Assembly (NCBI GenBank): GCA_028285405.1
Contig: JANQPH010000014.1
Span: forward strand, 24,272-88,271
Direction: 5' to 3'
DNA: 64,000 nucleotides
Source of the DNA: Thermoleophilia bacterium
Lineage (GTDB): Bacteria; Actinomycetota; Thermoleophilia; Miltoncostaeales; Miltoncostaeaceae
Position 1 is the first letter of the stretch. Each line of letters begins with the position of its first letter. This document shows positions 1 through 9,122 of this stretch, in pieces. The translations under genes were made by a program, and so were the position numbers. The notes under the pieces were generated by a model. That model saw nothing but the letters and a program-made list of their open reading frames with translations. It did no database searches and was not told where the DNA came from.

Positions 1-1
1 C

Positions 2-271
2 GGCTGGCACATCATCACCGTGGAGCTGACCCCCGCGAGCACGACGAGCTTCGCCGAGGCACGCGACGGCATCGTCCAGCAGCAGCTCCAGGTCGAGCGT
101 CAGGCGACCTGGACCGAGTGGCGCGACGGCGTGATCGAGGAGTGGGAGGGCCGGACGGTGTACGCCGACTCGGATCTCGCTCCGCCCGAGGAGCCCGAGG
201 TTCCCGTGGGCGTCCCGCCGGCAGGCGGTGCCGGAACGCCGCAGGCGCCACCGCCGACGCCGGCCCCCTGA
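2..271 (+). CDS. C-terminal end of a parvulin-type peptidyl-prolyl isomerase (5' truncated by the window)
   Basis: Only the last 89 residues are present; the reading frame is open from base 2 and the start lies outside. It begins with GWHIITVEL, the closing strand motif of the rotamase (parvulin, PpiC) fold, followed by a charged helix (FAEARDGIVQQQLQ...) as in PrsA/SurA-type foldases, and ends in a Pro/Ala-rich tail. In the family this domain speeds prolyl cis-trans isomerisation of exported proteins; location outside the membrane is inferred because the signal region is not visible. The stop codon overlaps or abuts mazG, the usual downstream partner. Confidence 0.75.
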   Translation, partial: GWHIITVELTPASTTSFAEARDGIVQQQLQVERQATWTEWRDGVIEEWEGRTVYADSDLAPPEEPEVPVGVPPAGGAGTPQAPPPTPAP

Positions 272-1308
272 GCCGACCGGAGACCCTCCTCCTCGTCGCG
301 ATCGGCCCGGGTGCGCCCGACGCGGTCCCCGCGAACGCCCTCTCGAGGCTCGCCGGCACACCGGACCTCGTCGCCACGGCTGACGCTGCCGCATCGCTCG
401 CCGACCACGGGCTCTCCGCCCGAGTCGTGACCGAGCCGCCGACCGGCGGGGTGTTCGTCGCGACGGACCCGGAGGCCCACGCCCTGGCGCGACGCCGACC
501 GGATGCCGAGACGATTCCGGATCGCGAGGTGCTCCGCGGACGGGCGATCGCCGCTCGCGTCGCCGAGCTGGCGCACGTCGGCGCGACGCTGCGCCGCGAG
601 TGCCCCTGGGATCGCGAGCAGACCGCCGAGACGATCGTGCCGCACACCGTCGAGGAGGCGTTCGAGGTCGCCGAGGCGGTTGCCGAGGGGGACGACGAGC
701 GGATGGCCGACGAGGTCGGTGACCTGCTCTTCCAGTCGGTGTTCCTCGCCGCCCTGCTGGAGGAGCGCGCCCCGGTCGATTTGGGCACGATCGCCAAGGG
801 CCAGGCCGACAAGCTCGTTCGCCGCCACCCACACGTCTACGGCGACGAGGCCGCCAGATCCGCAGGGGCCGTCGTCGATCTCTGGGAGCGCACGAAGCGC
901 GAGGAGCGGGCCGAGCAGGGCATCTTCCACGACCTGCCGCCCGGGCTTCCGGCGCTCGCGTACGCCACCAAGGCCCAGAAGCGCGCCGGTGCGGTCGGCT
1001 TCACCGACGAGTCGGTCGACACCGCCCTGGTGCGGCTGCGCGAGGAGGTCGGCGAGCTCGAGGACGATCCGTCCGAGCGGGAGCTCGGCGACGTGATCTT
1101 CGCCGCGATCGCGGTCGCCCGGGCGATCGGGGCCGACGGAGAGATCGCGGTGCGGGCGGCGGCGAGTCGGTTCCGATGGCGGGTGGAGCGCGCCGCGCAG
1201 CTCGCGTCGGAGTCCGGTGTCGAGTTCGTCGGCGCGGGGCTCGACGAGCAGCTGCGCTGGTACCGGCGCGCCCACGAGGAGGATCGCGGCCGCTCCGCGG
1301 GCGGCGGG

Positions 1309-1311
<3 letters not shown>
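268..1311 (+). CDS. mazG: MazG family nucleoside triphosphate pyrophosphohydrolase with a short extra N-terminal domain
   Basis: MazG enzymes hydrolyse (d)NTPs to monophosphates and pyrophosphate. Two MazG repeats are visible: the first with CPWDREQT, EEAFEVAEAV and DEVGDLLFQ (about residues 110-160), the second with REEVGELEDD and ERELGDVIFA near residues 255-275; these supply the EExxE/ExxD metal ligands. The first ~80 residues (LLLVAIGPGAP...) resemble the start of the tetrapyrrole-methylase domain fused to MazG in YabN-type proteins, but far too short for a full domain. The start is uncertain: no ATG, GTG or TTG precedes this segment after the upstream stop, so a CTG at 268 overlapping that TGA is proposed; GTG 118, 142 (inside the upstream gene), 427 and 451 are the alternatives. 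Confidence 0.85.
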
Positions 1312-2622
<1,311 letters not shown>

Positions 2623-2712
2623 ACGCGGGCGTGGGAGGACTGCGCATCCGCGGATCGAAGGGCCCTCACCACCGGACGCCCCCCGGACCGTTCTCGCACG
2701 GAGAGGCCCGCC

Positions 2713-3057
2713 ACGACCCGCACAGCCCGCATCTTCCTGGCCGGCCTGCTCACCGCCGTCGCCCTCGCGTACATCGGTCCGGTGCGCGGCTACATGGAGC
2801 AGCGCGGTGAGCTCGCGCGGGAGACCGCCAAGCTCGAGGAGCTCGAGCAGACCCGCGAGCGCTTCACCCGCGACCTGCGCGCGCTCGGGCAGGAGCGCAT
2901 CCTCGAGCGCCGCGCGCGCGAGCTCGGTCTCGTGCGCCCGGGTGAGCGAGCGTTCATCGTCCGGGGGCTGGACGAGGTCGAGGCGGCGGCCGAAGCCGAG
3001 CGTGAGCGAGACTCCGGGGATGGTGGCATCTTCGGCTGGCTCCCCGACCTCATCTGA
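2713..3057 (+). CDS. ftsB: FtsB/DivIC-type septum formation initiator
   Basis: Small bitopic division protein of the FtsQ-FtsL-FtsB type: a short cytoplasmic N-terminus, one membrane helix (IFLAGLLTAVALAYIGPV), then a coiled coil (YMEQRGELARETAKLEELEQ...) and the typical ARELGLVRPGE motif that ends the family domain. Its place right after eno and before DUF501 is the conserved actinobacterial location. The start is a problem: the first ATG/GTG/TTG in frame is GTG 2782, which would delete the membrane helix. An ACG at 2713 with a GGAGAG site 9 nt upstream would give MTRTARIF...; CTG 2737 is another option. A sequencing error changing ATG to ACG cannot be excluded. Confidence 0.85.
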   Translation, partial: TTRTARIFLAGLLTAVALAYIGPVRGYMEQRGELARETAKLEELEQTRERFTRDLRALGQERILERRARELGLVRPGERAFIVRGLDEVEAAAEAERERDSGDGGIFGWLPDLI

Positions 3058-3496
3058 TCGTCTCGCCGTCGCGGCGCTCCTCGGCCGGGAGCCGGCGAGT
3101 GACTTCCGGGTCGCGGTCCGCTGTGCCGACGGCGCGCCGGCCGTCATCGAGAACGGGCCGGTCGATCGAGCGGGGCGACCGTTTCCGACCCGCTACTGGC
3201 TGATCTGCCCCGAGCTGGTCACCGCCGTCAGCCGTCTCGAGGCGGCCGGTGGCGTCAAGCGGCTCGAGGAGGATCCCGCCGGCGCCGCCGCGCTCGTCCT
3301 CGCCCATCGTCGCCACCGGGCTCTCACGGGTCGAGGGGTTGGCGGCAACGCGTCGCTCGTTCGCGCGAAATGTCTGCACGCCCACCTGGCCTTCGCGCTG
3401 GCGGAGGGTGGCAGCGCCGTCGGCGACTGGATCTCGGAGCGCATCGAGCCGACCCACGGCCACGACCGGGTCTCGTCGATCGAGGCGGGACCGTGA
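3020..3496 (+). CDS. DUF501 family protein
   Basis: About 158 residues with the DUF501 hallmarks: an N-terminal LLGREP..FRVAVRC segment, FPTRYWLICPEL, SRLEAAGGVKRLEE and the C-terminal VRAKCLHAHLAFALA(E)GG..VG. Function is unknown; the family is almost restricted to Actinomycetota and sits next to ftsB and exopolyphosphatase-type genes. ATG 3020 overlaps the end of the ftsB frame by 38 nt; GTG 3023 is equally possible. The stop overlaps the next gene's GTG (GTGA), suggesting translational coupling. Confidence 0.85.
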   Translation: MVASSAGSPTSSDRLAVAALLGREPASDFRVAVRCADGAPAVIENGPVDRAGRPFPTRYWLICPELVTAVSRLEAAGGVKRLEEDPAGAAALVLAHRRHRALTGRGVGGNASLVRAKCLHAHLAFALAEGGSAVGDWISERIEPTHGHDRVSSIEAGP

Positions 3497-3813
3497 GCGA
3501 TCAGGATCCCCGGGTGGCCGCTGCGGCCTTCGCCTGGAGCGAGGGCCGGGCCCGCCTGGCCGAAGGCGGCGCCGACGACGCCGCACGCCGGCGCATCGTC
3601 GAGGCCGTGCGCGACGAGCTGCGACGGCGGGTCGGCACGACCTTCACGCTGCTGCAGCTGGTGGCCGAATACGACCACGCCCAGTCGTGGTACCTCGACC
3701 TGGCACAGCGCGTTGCGCCCAGGCAGCCCAGCGCCTGGGATCCGGCGGTCGCGCTCGATGCGGCGTTCGGGCTCCACGCCCGCCAGGCCGGCGACGGCGG
3801 TTGGGCTCCGTGA
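3493..3813 (+). CDS. Small conserved-type protein of unknown function
   Basis: 106 residues, GTG start overlapping the DUF501 stop by 4 nt and itself overlapping the next GTG by 4 nt, so it is part of the same operon. The sequence is alpha-helical by composition (AAAAFAWSEGRARLAEG..., VGTTFTLLQLVAEYDHAQSWYLDL) with no signal peptide or membrane segment. I do not recognise a family. The tight coupling and coding-like amino-acid composition support a real gene. Confidence 0.65.
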   Translation: MSDQDPRVAAAAFAWSEGRARLAEGGADDAARRRIVEAVRDELRRRVGTTFTLLQLVAEYDHAQSWYLDLAQRVAPRQPSAWDPAVALDAAFGLHARQAGDGGWAP

Positions 3814-4040
3814 GCAGCGAGCGACCAGATGGGGGCGCCCGCCGCTCGCGCCCGCCGGCCCGCCGCGACAAGCGCCGAACGGTCGGGGTCGGGCTGCTCG
3901 TCGCCTGCGTCGTCGCGGCGTTCCTGATCGGCGCGGGGATCGGCTACGTGATCCGCGGCGCACCCTCGAGCGGGGACAGCGTGACCGTCGAGCGCGAGGT
4001 CCCGGTCGTCACGGTGACCGTCGAGTCTCCGTCCCAATAG
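3810..4040 (+). CDS. Small single-pass membrane protein, unknown function
   Basis: 76 residues: an Arg-rich cytoplasmic head (residues 1-25), one hydrophobic helix with Gly-rich packing (VGVGLLVACVVAAFLIGAG) and a short outer tail. GTG start overlaps the previous stop (GTGA). Its 3' end overlaps the convergent gene at 4009-5019 by 32 bp. No family recognised; position at the end of the eno-ftsB-DUF501 run is the only hint of role. Confidence 0.55.
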   Translation: MSSERPDGGARRSRPPARRDKRRTVGVGLLVACVVAAFLIGAGIGYVIRGAPSSGDSVTVEREVPVVTVTVESPSQ

Positions 4041-5019
4041 GGGCGGTCCACAGGGACGCCAGCTCGGGATCATCGGTCTCTCCGCGCTCGATCAGCGCGT
4101 GGATCTCGGGCAGCGCCTCGCGGCGCAGGTAGACGTGGCGCTGCCCCACGCTGGGCTTCTCGCCGAGCAGGCCGGCCCTGATCAGCGCCTCTCCGACCTC
4201 GATCGCCTCGTGTCGCGCGTCGGCCGGCGCGCCGCGGTAGATGTGATCGAACGCGGTGTGGTGACCGACGCCGACCTTCTTCATGCCCAGGAGTCGGCGG
4301 AGGACCCGACGTGCCTGGCGACGGCGAGGACAGGGGTCGTCGTCGATGCGAAGGCTGGGTCCGCTCGGCGCCTCGGGCTCGTCGACGACGGGCTCGGCCC
4401 CGAGCAGCGAGGCCACCAGCTCCGGGCCGTAGCCGGCGACCTCCTCGTGGGGGATGCCCAGCTCCGTGAGGGCGGCGGCGGCGCGGATCGGGTGGACGCC
4501 GGCGCTCCACGCGAGCTTGGCGATCGGTGTGTCGTACGCCTCCTCGGCTCGTCCGAGCGGGAGCGCCGGGCCTTCGACCACCAGGTCCTCGGGAAGGGGG
4601 GCGAGCGAGACGCGTGCCGGGGCCTCGTGGATCTCTCGCTGGGCCTCGGCCGCGAGCTCTGGATCCAGGCCCGCGTCCACGATGCCGGCGAAGCCACGCC
4701 AGTCGAGCACCGAGAGCCGGCGCGGGTCCGCTCCGCTCCAGACTGCCGCCGTGACGGTCGCGGTCAGGACGTTGGCCGGCCCCTTCGGGCGAAAGGCCTC
4801 GGCATCGGTCGCCCGGACCGGCGTCAGGAGAACCGGCGCGCCGCTCGAGGTCGAGCCGAGCCAGAGCCACAGGACGTACGCCCGGTTGTGGAGCTCCCGT
4901 CCGGACGCTGCGAGCGTCTCCTGGACGGCGCCCGCAGGATCGCCCGAGAGCCACTCCGGCGTCTCACGGGCGACGTCGGCGAGCGCGCGATCGAGATCGG
5001 CGAGGCGGATCGATGCCAT
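4009..5019 (-). CDS. Uncharacterised 336-residue protein
   Basis: No family recognised. The N-terminal half contains an AYVLWLWLGSTSSGAPVLLTPVRAT segment that looks like a beta-hairpin core; the C-terminal third (ARRVLRRLLGMKKVGVGHHTAFDHIYRG... EALIRAGLLGEKPSVGQRHVYL) looks like a winged-helix-type fold by its helix pattern and final beta-rich stretch. No signal peptide. The ATG at 5019 sits directly at the predicted transcription start of a TACGGT box (5026-5031), so the mRNA is probably leaderless. Codon use matches its neighbours. Confidence 0.7.
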   Translation of the reverse strand: MASIRLADLDRALADVARETPEWLSGDPAGAVQETLAASGRELHNRAYVLWLWLGSTSSGAPVLLTPVRATDAEAFRPKGPANVLTATVTAAVWSGADPRRLSVLDWRGFAGIVDAGLDPELAAEAQREIHEAPARVSLAPLPEDLVVEGPALPLGRAEEAYDTPIAKLAWSAGVHPIRAAAALTELGIPHEEVAGYGPELVASLLGAEPVVDEPEAPSGPSLRIDDDPCPRRRQARRVLRRLLGMKKVGVGHHTAFDHIYRGAPADARHEAIEVGEALIRAGLLGEKPSVGQRHVYLRREALPEIHALIERGETDDPELASLWTAPIGTETRRSP

Positions 5020-5025
5020 GCCGAC

Positions 5026-5031
5026 ACCGTA
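5026..5031 (-). promoter_or_regulatory. -10 box giving a leaderless mRNA for the 4009-5019 gene
   Basis: On the minus strand TACGGT is followed by 6 nt and then the ATG, so the expected start of transcription is the start codon itself. There is no Shine-Dalgarno sequence. Confidence 0.5.
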
Positions 5032-5061
5032 GCTGGGCGCCCCGTGGCGGCCCTTCGGGCG

Positions 5062-5730
5062 TCAGCGACCGGCCGGCTCGCGCTCGAGGTCGGCCACCTC
5101 GGGCTCGGGCGGGTCCTCGTCTCGCAGCACCGCGCGAAGCGACGTCGGGCGCCACTCCCTGCCACCGCGGGGCGTGGGCACGCCGTCGCGGTTGAGCTCG
5201 TCGCAGATCGCCTGCAGCGTCATCCCGGACGAGCGCATCGTCCTGATTCGCGTCGCGACCTCTGGTGGTGTCGACGACGGCCGGCCGGCCCGTCGCGCGG
5301 CGCGCGCCCGGCGAGCCTGGCCACCGATCCCGAGCGGCACCCAGGTCGCGGCGGTGGCGAGGATCTGGGTGGCCAGGCGACCGGACTCCTCGGCCGAGTC
5401 GAGGCCCTCCTCGAGGGCGACGAGCGAGTAGCCGCCCGCCACGGCGTCGCGCGCCAGCTGTGCGAGGTCGGGAAGCGAATACGTCAGCCGGTCGAGCTGG
5501 GACACGACCAGCGCGTCGGCGCCGCCGTCCTCGCAGGCGGCGATCGCCGCGCGCAGTCCCGGCCGCCTCGTCGTCCGGCCGCTCCGTCGATCCGAGTGGA
5601 TCGCGACCACGTCCCAGTCGCGCTCGTCGGCCGCTCGGGCGAGCAGCTCGCGCTGGTGGTCCAGGCCGGGGCGCTCATCCGCTGGCTCGCGGGGCGCGAC
5701 CCGCAGATACCCGACGACGCGCCGGCTCAT
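5062..5730 (-). CDS. Serine-recombinase-like DNA-binding protein lacking the catalytic serine
   Basis: 222 residues with a resolvase N-terminal fold (RRVVGYLRV...LDHQRELL...[11 protein letters not shown]) followed by a C-terminal helix-turn-helix ([43 protein letters not shown]) of the Recombinase type. In active members the motif is RVS with the nucleophilic Ser; here it is RVA (Ala12). The later DRLxR motif reads DRLTY, so a second catalytic Arg is Tyr84. It should therefore bind DNA without strand exchange. ATG 5730 is chosen over the upstream ATG because it lies 13 nt after a TAGTGT -10 box that is inside a 27-bp palindrome, suggesting autoregulation and control of the divergent ino1. Confidence 0.8.
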   Translation of the reverse strand: MSRRVVGYLRVAPREPADERPGLDHQRELLARAADERDWDVVAIHSDRRSGRTTRRPGLRAAIAACEDGGADALVVSQLDRLTYSLPDLAQLARDAVAGGYSLVALEEGLDSAEESGRLATQILATAATWVPLGIGGQARRARAARRAGRPSSTPPEVATRIRTMRSSGMTLQAICDELNRDGVPTPRGGREWRPTSLRAVLRDEDPPEPEVADLEREPAGR

Positions 5731-5740
5731 GACCGAGGAC

Positions 5741-5767
5741 TGTACACTAATTGGCAATTGGTGTACA
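5741..5767. promoter_or_regulatory. 27-bp near-perfect palindrome between the recombinase-like gene and ino1
   Basis: The outer arms are TGTACAC (5741-5747) and GTGTACA (5761-5767), and the inside repeats AATTG/CAATT around a central G; only one pair (position 8 with 20) does not match. It contains a minus-strand TAGTGT box (5744-5749) for the recombinase-like gene and a plus-strand TACACT (5743-5748) that could serve ino1. It is strikingly AT-rich for this chromosome. Best explained as an operator; the divergent DNA-binding protein is the obvious candidate ligand (inference). Confidence 0.75.
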
Positions 5768-5854
5768 AACACCGAAGCCGGCCGAGGGCGCCGGCTCGAA
5801 TGGCCTCCGGCGCCACGCGCTCGGCAGGCTCACCCCCGAAGGAGGAAGTGCATC

Positions 5855-7012
5855 GTGAGCGACACGGTCAACGTCGCCGTGATCGGCGTCGGCAATTGCG
5901 CGTCGTCCCTGGTCCAAGGCGTTCAGTACTACAAGGACGCCAGCCCCGAGGACTTCGTGCCCGGGCTCATGCACGTGGACCTCGGCGGCTACCACGTGAG
6001 GGACATCAACTTCACGGCCGCCTTCGACATCGATGCGCGCAAGGTGGGCAAGGACCTGGGCGAGGCGATCTGGGCCAAGCCCAACAACACCATTCGCTTC
6101 GCGGACGTCGAGCCGCTCGGCGTGACGGTCCAGCGCGGGATGACCCACGACGGCCTCGGCAAGTACCTCTCCGAGGTGATCGAGAAGGCGCCGGGCGAGA
6201 CGGCCGACATCGTCGGGATCCTCCGGGACACCAAGACCGACGTGGTCGTGAGCTATCTGCCCGTCGGCTCGGAGGAGGCGACCAAGTGGTACGTCGAGCA
6301 GATCCTCCGCGCGGGCTGCGCGTTCGTGAACTGCGTCCCGGTCTTCATCGGGCGCGAGCGCTACTGGCAGCGCCGGTTCGCCGAGCGGGGGCTTCCGATC
6401 GTCGGTGACGACATCAAGAGCCAGGTCGGCGCGACGATCGTCCACCGCGAGCTCGCGCATCTCATGCGCGCGCGGGGGGTGCAGATGGCGCACACGAGCC
6501 AGCTCAACTTCGGGGGCAACACCGACTTCCTGAACATGCTGGAGCGCGAGCGTCTCGCCTCGAAGAAGATCTCGAAGACGAACGCCGTGACGTCGGTGCT
6601 CGACCAGGACGTCGCCGCCGAGGACGTGCACATCGGCCCCTCGGACCACGTGCCGTGGCTCACGGACCGCAAGTGGGCGCACATCCGGCTCGAGGGATCC
6701 GGCTTCGGCGACGTTCCGATGTCGATCGAGCTGAAGCTCGAGGTGTGGGACTCGCCCAACTCGGCTGGGATCGTCATCGATGCCGTCCGGTGCGCCAAGC
6801 TCGCGCTCGATCGCGGCGTCGCCGGCACGCTCGAGGGCCCGTCCGCCTACTTCATGAAGAGCCCGCCGGTCCAGCACCCGGACCACGACGCCCGTGAGCT
6901 GACCGAGGCGTTCATCACGGGGCGTGGTGAAGACGCGGTGCGCTCGCTCACCGGCGGCGCTGTGGTCGGTCTCGGGAGCGCGGAGGGCCAGGAGACGCTG
7001 GCCCGCAGCTAG
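5855..7012 (+). CDS. ino1: Inositol-3-phosphate synthase (actinobacterial short type)
   Basis: Makes 1L-myo-inositol 3-phosphate from glucose 6-phosphate, NAD-dependent; in Actinomycetota this feeds phosphatidylinositol and, in some, mycothiol. 385 residues, close to the ~360-residue actinobacterial form. Seen: NAD-binding [18 protein letters not shown] at the N-terminus, [23 protein letters not shown], INxxP-like [22 protein letters not shown], and the substrate-site stretch [17 protein letters not shown] 5855 follows GAAGGAGG with 9-nt spacing. The long 5' UTR begins near the palindrome at 5741-5767. Confidence 0.93.
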   Translation: MSDTVNVAVIGVGNCASSLVQGVQYYKDASPEDFVPGLMHVDLGGYHVRDINFTAAFDIDARKVGKDLGEAIWAKPNNTIRFADVEPLGVTVQRGMTHDGLGKYLSEVIEKAPGETADIVGILRDTKTDVVVSYLPVGSEEATKWYVEQILRAGCAFVNCVPVFIGRERYWQRRFAERGLPIVGDDIKSQVGATIVHRELAHLMRARGVQMAHTSQLNFGGNTDFLNMLERERLASKKISKTNAVTSVLDQDVAAEDVHIGPSDHVPWLTDRKWAHIRLEGSGFGDVPMSIELKLEVWDSPNSAGIVIDAVRCAKLALDRGVAGTLEGPSAYFMKSPPVQHPDHDARELTEAFITGRGEDAVRSLTGGAVVGLGSAEGQETLARS

Positions 7013-7021
7013 CTCGCGATG

Positions 7022-7053
7022 CCACCCCCGGCGCCCGTGGGCGCCGGGGGTGG
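7022..7053. terminator. Bidirectional hairpin terminator between ino1 and rpoZ
   Basis: A perfect 15-bp inverted repeat (CCACCCCCGGCGCCC and its complement, separated by 2 nt) starts 9 nt after the ino1 stop and ends 6 nt before the convergent rpoZ stop. No U-tract follows on the plus strand. Confidence 0.75.
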
Positions 7054-7059
7054 GGCAGA

Positions 7060-7599
7060 TCAGTCCTCTTCGTCCTCGTCGTCAGCCTCGACGTCCTCGA
7101 GGTCGTCCCCGCCGAGCTCGACGACGTCACCGCTCTCGCCGGCCGCGGCGTCATCGTCACCGGCGGCCTCCGGAGTGGCGTCGCCTTCTGCGGCGGCGGC
7201 CGGGGTCTCGGAGTCGCCTTCCTCGTCCTCGAGCACCTGGGCGAGCGCCGGGCTGAGGTCGCCGCCCTCGGCGTCGTCCCCCTCGTCCAGCCCCTCGATC
7301 AGGAGGGGGTCCGTCTCGAGTCCCAGCTCGTCGGCGTCGGCATCCTCGCCGAGTCCTTCAGGGTCCCAGCGAACGCGCACCTCGCCGTCGAGGATCTCGG
7401 CCTCCGACAGCGCGACGGGGTCTCGGGTGACGAGCTCACCCGGAGCAGGCGGCGGCGCCGATTCGGCGCGCAGCTCGGCCGGGTCGGCGGTGAGCCAGAG
7501 CGTGATTTGTCGCGCGCGCTTGGCAACCGCATGGACAAGCGCATATCGCGATCCGTCGACATGCTCGAGCGATTGGTCGAGTCGACGTCCGTACAGCAT
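7060..7599 (-). CDS. rpoZ: RNA polymerase omega subunit with long acidic C-terminal tail
   Basis: The first ~40 residues (YGRRLDQSLEHVDGSRYALVHAVAKRARQIT) carry the omega hallmark: a short helix followed by SRYALV..AAKRARQI, which clamps the beta-prime C-terminus and aids polymerase assembly. Omega proteins are usually 70-110 residues. This one has 179: after a linker (residues 45-100) comes a strongly acidic, Ala/Gly-rich tail with runs of Asp and Glu ending in DEDEED. No guanylate kinase gene, the common neighbour, is beside it. ATG at 7599 follows GGGGAGG with 5-nt spacing. Confidence 0.75.
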   Translation of the reverse strand: MLYGRRLDQSLEHVDGSRYALVHAVAKRARQITLWLTADPAELRAESAPPPAPGELVTRDPVALSEAEILDGEVRVRWDPEGLGEDADADELGLETDPLLIEGLDEGDDAEGGDLSPALAQVLEDEEGDSETPAAAAEGDATPEAAGDDDAAAGESGDVVELGGDDLEDVEADDEDEED

Positions 7600-7615
7600 T
7601 CAGCCTCCCCAGGCG

Positions 7616-7644
7616 TCTATGGCGGGGTCGAGCCCAAACGTCAA
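7616..7644 (-). promoter_or_regulatory. Promoter of rpoZ
   Basis: Minus strand: TTGACG (7644-7639), 17-nt spacer, CATAGA (7621-7616), followed closely by the GGGGAGG ribosome site and ATG 7599. Confidence 0.5.
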
Positions 7645-7710
7645 TACTAGCTCGGAACAATCTTGGCGTTCAGCGATGACGGCAACTCATGCCCGGAGGC
7701 GTGTCCGCGA

Positions 7711-7953
7711 ATGCTGGTCCTGACCCGGAAGGCCAACCAGAGCATCATGATCGGAGACTCGATCGAGATCTCCGTTCTCTCCGTCTTCGGGGAGAAGGTG
7801 CGCCTCGGCATCGAGGCCCCGAAAGAGGTTCCGATCTTCCGGACCGAGGTGTTCCGAGAGATTCGTGCGCAGGGTCCGATGGACGACGAGAGCCGGCAGG
7901 CGCTCGACGCGGCGCTCGGCCTCGTGGCGGACGGCGAGTCCGACGACACCTGA
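7711..7953 (+). CDS. csrA: Carbon storage regulator CsrA
   Basis: Small RNA-binding dimer that blocks or stabilises mRNAs at GGA motifs. The sequence MLVLTRKANQSIMIGD.IEISVL..FGEKVRLGIEAPKEVPIFRTEVF is a full CsrA core, including the N-terminal LTR and the RTEV/F segment of the RNA-binding surface; 80 residues with a short acidic tail. GGAGG lies 12 nt before the ATG. CsrA is typically found in flagellated bacteria beside fliW or flagellin; no motility gene or fliW lies in this window, and the gene is rare in mainstream Actinomycetota. Confidence 0.93.
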   Translation: MLVLTRKANQSIMIGDSIEISVLSVFGEKVRLGIEAPKEVPIFRTEVFREIRAQGPMDDESRQALDAALGLVADGESDDT

Positions 7954-7999
7954 GCGCCGAGCATCGCCGCCAGGGCGGCAAGCGCGGCTGACCGGTCGA

Positions 8000-8005
8000 T
8001 AGCAT
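8000..8005 (+). promoter_or_regulatory. -10 box just upstream of the coiled-coil protein gene
   Basis: TAGCAT ends 9 nt before GTG 8015, so transcription would begin about 3 nt before the start codon: nearly leaderless, with no ribosome site. Confidence 0.45.
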
Positions 8006-8014
8006 CCCCCGCTC

Positions 8015-8938
8015 GTGCGGACGACGACCGACGACCAGATCGCGGCGCTCTACTCGCGCCCCCCCGAGGAGTTCGTCACCGCCCGCGACGAGCTCGTTCG
8101 TCAGCTGCGAGCCGCCGGTGACAAGGAGGGGGCCGATCGCGTGCGCGGGTTGCGCAGGCCGAGCCCGGCGCTGTGGGCGGTGAACCAGCTGGCGGTGTCG
8201 GAGCCGGGCGCGTTCGCCGCGCTGCTGCAGGCCGCCGAGGGGCTTCGCTCGGCGCAGGGGCGGCTCCTGGCCGGTGAGGCCCATGTCGAGCTGAACCGCT
8301 CGGCGCAGGCCCATCGAGACGCGGTCGCGGAGCTCGCCGAGGCGGGCCGCCGGCTGCTCGAGAACGAAGGCCGATCCGCGTCGCCGGCGATGGTCGAGCG
8401 GATCCGCAGGACGCTTCACAGCGCCTCGCTCCTGGAGGAGGCCCGCGGGCTCCTCGAGGAGGGCCGGCTGACCGGTGAGGTGCCCGTGACCGGCTTCGGC
8501 CTGGAGACCGAGTCGCACGAGCGGGTCGAGCCACGCAGGCGCCGCGCCGAGAGCTCGGCGGAGGCCGAGCGTCGGCGCCACGAGCGCGCCCAGGCGCGAC
8601 GCTCCGCCCAACAGGCCCTCGAGGACGCCGAGCGGCGGCGGGAGACCGCCCAGCAGCGCCTGCGCGAGACGCGCGCGGCGGTCGAGCGAACCGAGGTCGA
8701 GCATTCCTCGGCAGAGCGCGCGCTCGCCGCGGCGCAGGACGCGACCACCCGCGCACGCGAGGCTCTGGCGGCCGCGACCCACGGTGAGGACCGCGCCGTG
8801 AGCCTGGCCCGGGCCGCGGCCGCGCGCGCCCAGCGGGCCCGTGAGGAGGAGAGCGAGGCGCTCGCGGCGGTCGAGAGGGCCCAGGGCGAGGTCGAGCTCG
8901 CGCGCACCCACGTACGGGCCCTCCCGGACCCCGGCTAG
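8015..8938 (+). CDS. Coiled-coil protein of unknown function
   Basis: 307 residues. The first ~60 (LYSRPPEEFVTARDELVRQLRAAGDKEGADRVRGLRRPSPALWAVNQLA, shown in two parts by its motifs ARDELVRQL and RRPSPALWAVNQL) form a conserved-looking head; RRPSPxxWAVNQLA is a motif I associate with uncharacterised actinobacterial proteins. Residues ~170-300 are an almost uninterrupted Ala/Arg/Glu coiled coil. No signal or membrane segment, so cytoplasmic. The GTG start follows a TAGCAT box with almost no leader. Confidence 0.7.
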   Translation: MRTTTDDQIAALYSRPPEEFVTARDELVRQLRAAGDKEGADRVRGLRRPSPALWAVNQLAVSEPGAFAALLQAAEGLRSAQGRLLAGEAHVELNRSAQAHRDAVAELAEAGRRLLENEGRSASPAMVERIRRTLHSASLLEEARGLLEEGRLTGEVPVTGFGLETESHERVEPRRRRAESSAEAERRRHERAQARRSAQQALEDAERRRETAQQRLRETRAAVERTEVEHSSAERALAAAQDATTRAREALAAATHGEDRAVSLARAAAARAQRAREEESEALAAVERAQGEVELARTHVRALPDPG

Positions 8939-9122
8939 CGCAGCGACGCCTCGGCGGGCGGGAAGCCGGGGTCTCGGCGGGGCGAGGTCGTTGCCGTCAC
9001 CGAGCACGGAGGGCGCGCTCCGATGCCGACGCGGTCGGTCGTCTCGGGACCGTCGATCGGCGCGAGGCACCGAAGAAGACCACCGCTGGTCCTTGCCACC
9101 ACCCCTGGGCGATGGCATCCTG

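Noticed and set aside
5062..5772. Mobile element carrying the recombinase-like gene
   Set aside because: No inverted repeats bounding an element, no duplicated target site, no cargo, and the catalytic residues are missing.
4099..6408. 769-codon plus-strand open frame
   Set aside because: Runs antisense to two supported genes and then through ino1 in a wrong frame; its composition is typical of a shadow frame.
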